DNA of 64,000 nt from Saprospiraceae bacterium (GTDB taxonomy: Bacteria > Bacteroidota > Bacteroidia > Chitinophagales > Saprospiraceae): NCBI GenBank assembly GCA_016711125.1, contig JADJTQ010000003.1, positions 992,001-1,056,000 on the forward strand. Reading direction: 5' to 3'. Below the pieces are notes generated by a model. It searched no databases and was not told where the DNA came from. It was given only the letters and a program-made list of their open reading frames with translations. The position numbers were made by a program, and so were the translations under genes. This document shows positions 30,675-39,305 of the stretch, in pieces. Each line of letters begins with the position of its first letter. Within the stretch, counting starts at the first letter, position 1.

Positions 30675-31343
30675 ATGAATGGTGAGACACCGATAGATTT
30701 ACTTCCTATCCAGCAACGATCGGAGTACGAAATGATGATTAAGGCATTCAAACAGGGGCTGCTTATGGGGCTGCCTGTTATTATCCTGGTAATTGTATTT
30801 TATTTGTTGATAAAGCTATTCGCTGAATTTCTGGCTCCGGTTAATAGTGTATTTTTTCAGGGTCCAAAGGAAGAGACACCATGGTATATCTATCTGTTTA
30901 CCATATGCCTTCTAGGAGGTTTTTTCATATGCCTGGGGTTGCTAGTCCGAAACAGATCGGGTCACAAGTATTATTCCAGATTTGAGAATAGGTATTTATC
31001 TCATCTACCTCTCTATGATGCAGTTAGAGACACCATTAATCATTTCACCAGGCTTAGTCAAATGCCCTTCACGCAAGTGGTGTTAGTTGATCCATTTGGC
31101 ACGGGAGTACTACTAACGGGTTTTATTACGGAACATATAAGCTCCGAGATGTTCACCGTTTTTGTACCGACGGCTCCTAACCCGATGAATGGAAATATAT
31201 ACCATGTGCCTCGATCTAAAATTACTTTCGTTGATTGTCGGTCTCATTCAGCATTACGTACGATCGTTGGTATGGGCGCAGGTTCTTCATCTTTGTTTAT
31301 TAACATTTCAAGATCGGAGATAAACCCTGAAGATTCCCGGTAA
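30675..31343 (+). CDS. DUF502 membrane protein
   Basis: 222 residues. Two membrane helices (about 25-50 and 72-95) are followed by a soluble domain with VVLVDPFGTGVLLTGFITEH and the hallmark TVFVPTAPNPMNGNIYHVPR of DUF502. Translation may begin at 30732 (MMIKAFKQGL), because the first 19 residues are not conserved in character. Function unknown. The next 531 bases (31344-31875) appear to be non-coding. Confidence 0.85.
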   Translation: MNGETPIDLLPIQQRSEYEMMIKAFKQGLLMGLPVIILVIVFYLLIKLFAEFLAPVNSVFFQGPKEETPWYIYLFTICLLGGFFICLGLLVRNRSGHKYYSRFENRYLSHLPLYDAVRDTINHFTRLSQMPFTQVVLVDPFGTGVLLTGFITEHISSEMFTVFVPTAPNPMNGNIYHVPRSKITFVDCRSHSALRTIVGMGAGSSSLFINISRSEINPEDSR

Positions 31344-31875
31344 GGGCCTTCTCTACCCGAAATTAAAAATCAGTTTGAATCAGTTTCATCCAGAGTTTGC
31401 CCGGGCGTCGGCAGTCCGTCTCTCGACCAAACCGAACGGTCCCATCCATGCACTGATATTCCAATTGGGTCAATTTTATAGAAAAGGTTTTCCGCCCTCC
31501 TGGCTTATTCTTATCTAAGCACCATCAACCAAAGGGACCGCCACTTATGAGCTAGCCCGCAAACTGGTAATGAGTCAGGGTGTCATGGCTCTTTAAAAGA
31601 AAAGTTATACTGGACCTATTGGACATGAAAGTGGTGATTATTAAAGCCGATAGTGCTGTGGTTATGGATTAGCACCCCATCGAAGGAAAATCAAAACAAG
31701 AGGGGAGGAGGCGATCCGCTCGAAAACAAGTAAGTTGTGGCCATTCGAAGGCGCCCAAGTGGAAGGATTGGTTTGGGGATTTCATAATCCTCTTTATCTC
31801 TATAGTCTTCAGTATCAAATATCTTTTCTGGTTCCCTGTGTTTTCTTGTTTACCATACTCGCAATGATAAAAAAT

Positions 31876-34800
31876 CTATTGAAATTTTAGCATGTCGTCC
31901 CCATTTGGCTGAAATGTTAGCTTTGCCGGCAGGTAAATTAAGAATGTTGATCCTTGCCCCAAACGAGACTCTGCAGCGATCAATCCTTGATGATTTTCAA
32001 CAATTTTTTTGCAAGTTGCCAATCCAATGCCCGTGCCGGGATAAGTGTCTCTGGTATGGAGTCTTTTGAATGGCAGGAAAATCTCACTAGCGTATTTTTG
32101 ATCAAATCCGATTCCGTTGTCTGAAATTGAAATTAGAAGATATTTTCTCTTAGGATTGAGTAGGTGGCGATATGCCGGATCACTCTTGTCTAGAATTCTC
32201 GACTTGATCTCTATTTTTGGTCTTATTGCATCTTTACTATATTTTAGTGAATTGGCTAACAAGTTGTCAATTAATTGTCGAAGTTGAAAAGGTACCCCTT
32301 TAATCTCAGGGAGATTGTCAAATTTGATTTGCGCATCTTTAGATTTAATCTGTTCAGAAAGTTCGGCAATACATTCCTGCATCAAGTCGGCAAGATTCAC
32401 TTTTTCAAATAGATCGCCATTCTGGTTTAGACTAGAAAATGCCAGTAGATCCAGAATCAGTTGCTGCATGCGTCTGGCTGCGTCTTCAGTACGTGAAAGA
32501 TATTGGTTTATTTGATCAGAAAGCAAGGAAGATTGTGAATTGATCCTGGAAATAAACATCTGGATTTTACGGATGGGCTCCTGTAGATCATGACTAACCA
32601 CTCGATTGAATGAGACTAAATCCTGGTTTTGCCGCTCCAGCCTAAGATTCTTACGTTCCAACTCTTCTTCGTTACTGATTCGACTTAACTCCATCTCTAT
32701 GCGTTTCGAAGCAATTCTAATCAATGAGTCCGTGTAAGACACATTCTGAATCGCATTTTCATCAAGGACACAGATCACCCCAATTACCTTTCGTCGTTCA
32801 TCAAAAAGGGGGTGTGCAATTACGCCATCAGCTTTCAAATGGAAGGCTCCTTTTTGGTCCGTCAGAGTAAGCTGGGCATTTTCAGGACATGAAAAGGGAT
32901 ATCCCCTTAATATAGTGTCAAATGGATTATTGTCAGCTTCAAAAGCAATTCGATCCTTTAGTTCATTTCGATGCCGAAAAGAGAATGATGCTATGATAGG
33001 GTGTCCGTTTTCCTGAATCACGATCCGGCCAAACAATATATAATCTAGTTTTGTTTTTAGCGCGAGCTCGCTGCTGAGCGAGTTAAAAAAATCAGTTCCT
33101 GTATGATAGGAGGCAAAACTTTCTGAAAACTCTCTGAGCAGTTGCTGTTCCAAAACCTGATTTTTACTTGATAGCAATTTATTGGCAGCCTCAAGCTGTA
33201 ATGCCACCACTTTCGTGTTGGTAATGTCAATCAACATGCCAATCACCTGAATTACCCTTCCATCAGGATCTTTTCTATATACGGCATCTCTGGCCAATAT
33301 ATTCCGATATTTGCCCTCGTGTGTTTTACAACGGTATTCACATTGCAGTACATCATCGGCCTCTCTACTTACAAAGCTGTCAAAATGTTGCTGCACTATG
33401 TCGTGATCATCAGGATGCAATAATGGGTACAATGCCCGAGTACCATATTGGTCAATATCTGAGTCAGAGTAACCTAAAAATTCAAAAACATTTCGATTCG
33501 AAAAGATGTATTCTTCTTTTTGAAGGTCATAGATGTAAATAATGTTGGGTAAGATCTCGAGAATCGATTTGGTGAATTGTTCGCTATCAAGTAATTCCTG
33601 CTCTTTTTTTCTTAATTCAGTAACATTTATGCAAATGCCTCTAATTGCGGTAACTTTACCATCGACATTTTTATCAACTTTTCCCTTAGAAATGATATTG
33701 ATGATCTCTCCTTGTTTATTTATTCGTCGAAATTCAAACTCTACTGGTTTTCCATCTTGCCTAATTTTCTGGTGAGATCGAATTATGATCGCCCGATCGT
33801 CAGGATGTACATTTCCATAGCTCGAGGTATCCAGTTCTATTTCTCCTGGCTGAAAACCATAGATGCGGTACAGGTTATCGGACCATTCGTAGAGATTCTT
33901 TTCAAAGTCGACTTTCCACATCCCGATCTTTCCAATCTCGTAAGCTGTAGTCAGCTCTTGATTTAACTTTATGAGATGATTTTCAGTCTCTTTCTTTTTC
34001 GTAGTATCGAGGTCGGTACCATATACACCGATGGTTCTGCCAAGCTCATCTTGGATAGCTCTGGCTTTGGTAAGAATATAAATTATTTCTCCTCTTTTGT
34101 TAAACCTGCGGTACTCGATCTCAATGTCCCGTCCAGCTCTTATTTGATCAATAGCGTTAGTGAGAATGTGATGATCGTCAGGATGTGTATTCATCTTTAC
34201 ATATTGGAGGTTGGGAGTGATCTCATTGACTTCATATCCCCAAAATCGATACATCTCAGGTGACCACGAGATCGCTTCATTTTCGAAATACCATTCCCAA
34301 CCGGCCATACCGGCCAATTCCTGTGATTGTGACAATTGAGCCTCTCGTCTCCTAAGGGTCTTGGTACGATCTAACACGAGTTGCTCCAACTTTCCCATGT
34401 TTTTTTTCAGTTGTCGCTCCTGTCGCTTTCGATCAGAAATATCCAGACATGAACCGGCAAAACCACTGAACTGCTTTTCATCAGACCAAAGTGGCAGACC
34501 CTTGGCTAATGTCCATAGGAGTGAGCCATCTGCCATTACGGTTCTGAAATCAATCTTGAATTCTTTTTTATGTAGAAGTGCCTGGTTAAATTGTTCGATA
34601 ACATCTGATCGGTCCTGATCATAAATGCTTTCAAACCAGCCATCTCCTATATGAGCTTCAATAGGCCTGCCCGTCCAGGTAATCCATGGTTGATTGAAAT
34701 AGGTCGCCTTACCTTTCTCGTCCGTCATCCAAAGGGCCGCTGGAGAAGCTGAAGTAATGTTTTCAAGAATTTGTTGATTTTCGGTAAGTGATTTTGCTTG

Positions 34801-35307
34801 TTCCTGGATGATTTTTAGATTTTCTACCTTTTCAGTAGTTTCCATACAGGTAACAAACACTCCGGTAGTTTCACCCCGCTGATCAAACAAGGGACTGTAG
34901 CTAAAAGTCCAATAAACTTTTTCAATCACCTTATTTCTAAAAATGGGTATGAGCGCATCTTCCATCCATATTGCCTCCCTGTTCGTTAATACTTGTGAGA
35001 TGAGCGGTCCTATTTGTTCCCAAATCTCAGGCCAGGCTTCTTGGGCAGAAAGTCCAAGGATTCCAGGATGTTTTCCCTCATTACCCAGGCTAGGTCGATA
35101 ACCATCATTATAAAAACATGTCAATTCAGGTCCCCAAAATAGAAACATCGGAAATCTGGAGTTCAACATTAAATTAAGGGTGTGTAGTAAATCAGTTGGC
35201 CACACATCGATCGGGCCGAGTTGGGTATCACTCCACCGGTACGAGCGGATGAGGTTGCCCATCTCGCCTCCACCAAAAATGGGAGGGCTCTTGGATCCAG
35301 TAATCAT
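31876..35307 (-). CDS. Multi-PAS hybrid-type sensor histidine kinase
   Basis: 1143 residues, no clear membrane helix, so probably cytoplasmic. The N-terminal PAS-like region (IGPIDVW-type start, FWGPELTCFYNDGYRPSLGN) precedes four further PAS/PAC modules at about 175-300, 330-445, 450-575 and 580-700, several with the HPDD motif. A GAF-like domain (about 715-870) follows. The HisKA domain has FNRVVSHDLQEPIRKIQMF with His near 905. The ATPase domain has the N box NSLKYSKDA, the G1 box DNGIGFDQKY and the G2 box GTGIGLATCKKIVENHQG. Its response regulator gene lies 69 bases upstream on the same strand. The many PAS units suggest redox, light or ligand sensing; the signal is unknown. Confidence 0.93.
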   Translation of the reverse strand: MITGSKSPPIFGGGEMGNLIRSYRWSDTQLGPIDVWPTDLLHTLNLMLNSRFPMFLFWGPELTCFYNDGYRPSLGNEGKHPGILGLSAQEAWPEIWEQIGPLISQVLTNREAIWMEDALIPIFRNKVIEKVYWTFSYSPLFDQRGETTGVFVTCMETTEKVENLKIIQEQAKSLTENQQILENITSASPAALWMTDEKGKATYFNQPWITWTGRPIEAHIGDGWFESIYDQDRSDVIEQFNQALLHKKEFKIDFRTVMADGSLLWTLAKGLPLWSDEKQFSGFAGSCLDISDRKRQERQLKKNMGKLEQLVLDRTKTLRRREAQLSQSQELAGMAGWEWYFENEAISWSPEMYRFWGYEVNEITPNLQYVKMNTHPDDHHILTNAIDQIRAGRDIEIEYRRFNKRGEIIYILTKARAIQDELGRTIGVYGTDLDTTKKKETENHLIKLNQELTTAYEIGKIGMWKVDFEKNLYEWSDNLYRIYGFQPGEIELDTSSYGNVHPDDRAIIIRSHQKIRQDGKPVEFEFRRINKQGEIINIISKGKVDKNVDGKVTAIRGICINVTELRKKEQELLDSEQFTKSILEILPNIIYIYDLQKEEYIFSNRNVFEFLGYSDSDIDQYGTRALYPLLHPDDHDIVQQHFDSFVSREADDVLQCEYRCKTHEGKYRNILARDAVYRKDPDGRVIQVIGMLIDITNTKVVALQLEAANKLLSSKNQVLEQQLLREFSESFASYHTGTDFFNSLSSELALKTKLDYILFGRIVIQENGHPIIASFSFRHRNELKDRIAFEADNNPFDTILRGYPFSCPENAQLTLTDQKGAFHLKADGVIAHPLFDERRKVIGVICVLDENAIQNVSYTDSLIRIASKRIEMELSRISNEEELERKNLRLERQNQDLVSFNRVVSHDLQEPIRKIQMFISRINSQSSLLSDQINQYLSRTEDAARRMQQLILDLLAFSSLNQNGDLFEKVNLADLMQECIAELSEQIKSKDAQIKFDNLPEIKGVPFQLRQLIDNLLANSLKYSKDAIRPKIEIKSRILDKSDPAYRHLLNPKRKYLLISISDNGIGFDQKYASEIFLPFKRLHTRDTYPGTGIGLATCKKIVENHQGLIAAESRLGQGSTFLIYLPAKLTFQPNGDDMLKFQ

Positions 35308-35376
35308 AATTATTTTTCAATCAATATTTCTTTTGAAAATGCTTCTAAGATTCAATCGGACGGGCTACTGAGGAAG

Positions 35377-35832
35377 TCAGATGCTGAGTAGAAAATTCTC
35401 TCGATTTAAACCAGAGGTCTCATATTGCCAACTTCTCTGCAGGACTTCTGAAAGCACTTTTTTTAAAGTATTGTAATCATTGGGTTTTCGAATGTAAATA
35501 TTAGCTCCCAGAATGAAAGTATTCTCTACGTCTTGGGGAGATCCAGAAGTGGAGTAAACCGCAACACATAGATTTCGCAGCTCTTCCGTGCCTCTTATTT
35601 CTTTAAGGCAATCTATTCCTCCTTTCAGAGGCATATTAAGATCCAGGAAAAGTAGATTGGGTAATGGCGTGTCCAGATCAAGTAAGTGATCCATTAGCTC
35701 AACGCCGTTTTGAAAAAAAGTAACATCTGACTTTATCGTCAACTCAGATAGTGCATCGGCAAAAAAAAGCCTGTCGTCCGGGTCATCGTCGGCTAAAAAA
35801 ACCTTTAGCGGCACATGTTGCATGGCACTCAT
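35377..35832 (-). CDS. Stand-alone response regulator receiver protein
   Basis: 151 residues, receiver domain only (Rcp1-like). The acidic pocket is in FLADDDPDDR (residues 13-21) and the phospho-acceptor is Asp64 in FLDLNMP. The conserved Thr/Ser is in VYSTSGS and the Lys in YIRKPND. There is no output domain. It lies directly upstream of the multi-PAS kinase on the same strand and is its likely partner, probably acting by protein contact. Confidence 0.93.
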   Translation of the reverse strand: MSAMQHVPLKVFLADDDPDDRLFFADALSELTIKSDVTFFQNGVELMDHLLDLDTPLPNLLFLDLNMPLKGGIDCLKEIRGTEELRNLCVAVYSTSGSPQDVENTFILGANIYIRKPNDYNTLKKVLSEVLQRSWQYETSGLNRENFLLSI

Positions 35833-36062
35833 TTACATCTAAGGTAGAGTTTTCCCTCACTTTGTAACAAAGAATTTCTCCTTGTCTCAGGGTGTGCCTT
35901 TCATCCCGCCTGTATGCCCGGTCCTACTTTGTGAGTAAGATCGCATTCTATTTCAAAGATCTTTTTTCAGATGGAGGTCGACTATCGTTCTAGATCGTGA
36001 TTATAGTTGACTTCTTTACTTTTTTGGTGAGGTTTCAACACCCAACCTTTACCCTTTAACCC

Positions 36063-36374
36063 TTAAAAATCAACCAATCTGGTGTTGTACCGTTCCATTT
36101 CGATCCGGCAAAAGTTATGAAAATAGACAGTAAGCCAGGGTTCTAAAACCACCGAGATTTTGAGGAGGTCTTTTTTCTGTTTGAGCCTTTCCATCGCTTT
36201 TTGATAAATTTGATCAGCAAGATCAATATTGGATGAACCCACCAGGTGCTTGACAAAATGGTACATGTCTGCACCATGACGCTCTTCTATAAACGAATGA
36301 AACGATACATTTTCGATCGATTGGGGTTTGACTGGTGAGATGTGACGCCTGATTCTCATATACAAGGTTTTCAT
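36063..36374 (-). CDS. Small protein resembling sigma-70 region 2 only
   Basis: 103 residues. From residue 33, MYHFVKHLVGSSNIDLADQI and YQKAMERLKQKKDLLK then EPWLTVYFHNFCRIEMERYN align by eye, at the same length, with region 2 of the ECF sigma factors encoded at 42.6 and 49.3 kb (LFNYARKLTGNEHDAKDLLQ, AFRNLDKLDDIRNFKAWITT, ILYNIFVSDYQKQRR). No region 4 follows before the stop. It could be a truncated sigma factor or a decoy protein. It sits 230 bases upstream of the response regulator on the same strand. Confidence 0.5.
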   Translation of the reverse strand: MKTLYMRIRRHISPVKPQSIENVSFHSFIEERHGADMYHFVKHLVGSSNIDLADQIYQKAMERLKQKKDLLKISVVLEPWLTVYFHNFCRIEMERYNTRLVDF

Positions 36375-36463
36375 GAGCTAAAGCTAAGCATCTCCACTCC
36401 CGAAATCGTTACACAACTTTATTTGAATTTTACATAATTCTATATTTTAAATTTATCGACCAA

Positions 36464-37033
36464 TCAAAGATCACCCGAAGCATGGTACCTTTTTTTTATT
36501 ATTCGAAGAAAGGCTGATGCATTTAGTCCGGTGGTTTTCTTGAATTGATTGGATAGGTGTGCCACGCTGCTGTAGTTCAGTAAATGCGCAATTTCGGTGA
36601 GGGTATGCCGGTCTGCGATGATGAGCTCCTTTGCTCGTTCTACCTTCTGGATGATAATGTAATTTTCAATGGAGGAGTAGGTGCCTTCTTTAAAGATTTT
36701 TGAAATGTTGCTGTAACTCATGTTAAGTTTGCTTTCCAGATAATTGGAAGTCGTCATATTGGGTGGATTTTCGGAGGCATTGAGCATTTCGGAAATAATA
36801 TCCTTGATTTGTTGTAACTGACTACTCTGCCGGTCTTCGATCAAATGAATTCCATAAGCGGTAAGTTTTAGTTCGAGTTCAGCTATCTCTTCCTTTTTAA
36901 GCTTTCTGACTAGCTCAATCTCACCTATTCTGACCTCTGCTTCAGAGGGCCTTGACATGCTTGCCAATTGATCTTTGATGACTTTCTGGACGAGTATCGT
37001 CTGATCTGTACTATATCTGAGTTTATATTTCAT
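36464..37033 (-). CDS. AraC-family transcriptional regulator
   Basis: 189 residues with a C-terminal AraC/XylS DNA-binding domain (about 95-180). The first helix-turn-helix is in SNYLESKLNMSYSNISKIFK, then VERAKELIIADRHTLTEIAH and NYSSVAHLSNQFKKTTGLNA as the second. The N-terminal 90 residues are short and helical, lack a cupin sensor and begin with a strand typical of small Bacteroidota AraC proteins. The target is unknown. Confidence 0.88.
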   Translation of the reverse strand: MKYKLRYSTDQTILVQKVIKDQLASMSRPSEAEVRIGEIELVRKLKKEEIAELELKLTAYGIHLIEDRQSSQLQQIKDIISEMLNASENPPNMTTSNYLESKLNMSYSNISKIFKEGTYSSIENYIIIQKVERAKELIIADRHTLTEIAHLLNYSSVAHLSNQFKKTTGLNASAFLRIIKKRYHASGDL

Positions 37034-37276
37034 AGTGACGTTCCGAAATTATGGTTGCTCAATGTGATTTCTTTATGAGATGGTTTCATTTTTTGAGAGA
37101 TGTCGGGAAGACTGAAAATTAAAAAGAATCATGCATTACATTTGGGTGGATCCAGGACTTAAATATATTGAAATATTTCACGATCGAGAAAAGGAGAAAT
37201 CAACTAATTATTTCAGTATATCAACTGCCCGAATTTTTGTTGTCTTTAGGCAGGTTTGGTCTTTTTTTTAGCTTGA

Positions 37277-38044
37277 TCAGGATTTATAGGGCACTTTTGA
37301 AAGGACATGTCTTATTGCATTTAAATGTGCTTCTTCGGCATCATTGGCATCAATCTTTTTCCAGGGTACTTTTTTAGTATTCGTTTGTTTAAAGAGGGCT
37401 TCTTCGTAAGTTTGATAGACGCTCCATAATTTCTGTGCAGCAAGATCGACTTTGGTTAATTCCCATCTTCGTAAAGGGTTTTTTTTGACCATTTGAATTC
37501 TCTTGGCCTGTACTTCTTTAGAGATGGACATGAATAACTTAAAGAGTTTAATACCATCATTATGGATCATTCGTTCAAAATGATTCACTTCACTCATAAA
37601 TTGTTCATATTCTCTTTTAGTGCAAAAGCCATTTACTGGTTCAACCATAGCACGGTTGTACCAACTGCGATCAAAAAATACAATTTCACCTGGTCTCGGC
37701 AATTGCATGACATAACGTTGAAAATACCACTGACCCGCTTCAATTTCATTTGGTTTAGGCAAGGCAACCAATCGTGCAGATCTTGGATTTAAATGCTCGG
37801 CGAAGGCCCTGATGGTCATTCCCTTTCCAGCAAACTCACCACCTTCAAATAGGATAAGTAACCGTTCGTTGTTATCCACTACCCAGTTTTGCATTTTAAC
37901 TAACTCAATCTGTACCTTTTTCAGTGCTGCATCATATTGTGATCCTTTTAATACGGTCGGAATATCGGGTGGATCATTGGACAGCAAATATATCAGACCT
38001 TTTTGACTGCTCAACTTCAGTAATTCACTTCTAGAATAGCTCAT
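37277..38044 (-). CDS. ppk2: Polyphosphate kinase 2 family protein
   Basis: 255 residues. The P-loop is FEGGEFAGKG (G68-G75), keeping the GxxxxGK spacing but with GEFA where most members have RDAA. NPRSARLVALPKPNEIEAGQ, WYFQRYVMQLPRPGEIVFFD and RSWYNRAMVEPVNGFC (Walker B and lid) follow. PPK2 enzymes move phosphate between polyphosphate and nucleotides. It lies 12 bases after a second ppk2 gene in the same operon, next to a divergent phosphate transporter. The altered P-loop suggests a different nucleotide preference; this is an inference. Confidence 0.92.
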   Translation of the reverse strand: MSYSRSELLKLSSQKGLIYLLSNDPPDIPTVLKGSQYDAALKKVQIELVKMQNWVVDNNERLLILFEGGEFAGKGMTIRAFAEHLNPRSARLVALPKPNEIEAGQWYFQRYVMQLPRPGEIVFFDRSWYNRAMVEPVNGFCTKREYEQFMSEVNHFERMIHNDGIKLFKLFMSISKEVQAKRIQMVKKNPLRRWELTKVDLAAQKLWSVYQTYEEALFKQTNTKKVPWKKIDANDAEEAHLNAIRHVLSKVPYKS

Positions 38045-38056
38045 TGGTTCTGCTTT

Positions 38057-38923
38057 TTAATCCAGGTGCAACATTGAACGGTGAAAGCGCTGTACAATAT
38101 TGGGATCAGGATAAATAATGGTTTTTGCTCGCGCTTTTCCATCGTATTCAAACATGGAGAGGAGATAACGGATCGACTCAAGTCGCGATTGTTTTTTATT
38201 GTTGGCCTTTACAATAATCCAGGGTGCGTAACTAGTATGAGTTTTACTAAACATTTCTTCTTTATAATGAGTCCACTCCTCCCAAAATTCTTGCGATTTA
38301 AGGTCGACCGGACTCAGTTTCCATTGTTTTAGTGGGTCAGTTTGCCGGGCTTTAAATCGAAGACTCTGTTCTTCCTGTGATATCGAGAACCAGAATTTAA
38401 TAATATCAACTCCGTTTTCAAATAGCATATGCTCCAATTCAGGAACTTGCCTGATAAACTCATGATATTCCCCAATGCTGCAAAACCCCATGACCGGCTC
38501 AACCACAGCCCGGTTATACCAACTTCGGTCAAAGAATACGATTTCACCGAGATTTGGCAGCTCCTTTACATGGCGTCTGAAGTACCATTGCCCCCTTTCA
38601 ATGTCAGTTGGTTTGTTAAGGGCAACTACCCTCATAGAACGGGGATTGAGATAACGGGTAAATCTTCTGATTGAGCCTCCCTTTCCAGCTGCGTCCCGGC
38701 CCTCAAAGACAACCACCACTCTTTTCTTGTGAGCAAGAATCCAGTTTTGTAGTTTGAGAAGTTCTACCTGCAGCTCTTGCAACTCGGCTTCATAGTCTAT
38801 TGCTTCCTTGATTGCCTCCAGATTTATCGAGCTTTGTTGAAGAATCTGAAGGAGATCTTCCTGGTTGGTAATTGATGAAAGCTGTTCTTCTGTTAAGCAG
38901 AATCGCTTCTTACTTTTTCCCAT
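38057..38923 (-). CDS. ppk2: Polyphosphate kinase 2
   Basis: Start chosen at the Met codon ending at 38923 (MGKSKKRFCLTEEQLSSITN), giving 288 residues, near the usual size. The frame is open to 39094, but the extra 57 residues do not look like this family. The Walker A is FEGRDAAGKGG, then NPRSMRVVALNKPTDIERGQ, WYFRRHVKELPNLGEIVFFD and RSWYNRAVVEPVMGFC. It converts nucleoside diphosphates to triphosphates, or the reverse, with polyphosphate. First gene of a two-gene ppk2 operon, facing away from the PiT transporter. The pair probably links phosphate uptake to polyphosphate storage and nucleotide regeneration. Confidence 0.94.
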   Translation of the reverse strand: MGKSKKRFCLTEEQLSSITNQEDLLQILQQSSINLEAIKEAIDYEAELQELQVELLKLQNWILAHKKRVVVVFEGRDAAGKGGSIRRFTRYLNPRSMRVVALNKPTDIERGQWYFRRHVKELPNLGEIVFFDRSWYNRAVVEPVMGFCSIGEYHEFIRQVPELEHMLFENGVDIIKFWFSISQEEQSLRFKARQTDPLKQWKLSPVDLKSQEFWEEWTHYKEEMFSKTHTSYAPWIIVKANNKKQSRLESIRYLLSMFEYDGKARAKTIIYPDPNIVQRFHRSMLHLD

Positions 38924-39305
38924 ATTTAGATTTTCGATAATGTGTATTTCGTCTTGTCTTATATATGCAACAAGAGTAAGATAATGTGCTTTTGGGGTTT
39001 TGTGACTTAAATCAAAGAAAGAAAATATTTGTGGAAACTCAGATAACCGCTGCGTGATATAGATTAACTCCTCATGCCCTGATCTGTCTCTCAAGCGATA
39101 GGACCGCCCCGTGGTTCAATCAAGCCTCTCCCTAGCACGTATAATGGATATTGCACGGTTAGTTTCCGAAAATTCGCCAAATCTTTATCTCATCCTTAAA
39201 ATTATCATATTTTGGGCTCCTGACTAGGGAAGGGCATTGCCGACATCAGAATAAGAGCTACTAAGTTGGCTTCAACTGTTTTTGATAACCTTACTCTGAA
39301 CCAGT

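Noticed and set aside
30566..30751. Minus-strand frame reading GINFSYLGRFIRLPTTGTTI
   Set aside because: It looks somewhat like an outer-membrane strand region, but it is only 61 codons, overlaps the start of the DUF502 gene and has no neighbours that support it.
31344..31875. Possible decayed genes in the gap left of the histidine kinase
   Set aside because: Short protein-like stretches appear in several frames with many stops, but none could be joined to a recognisable family.
38924..39094. N-terminal extension of the first PPK2 by 57 residues
   Set aside because: The extension does not resemble PPK2 proteins; the internal start at 38923 gives the usual length and begins just before the conserved part.
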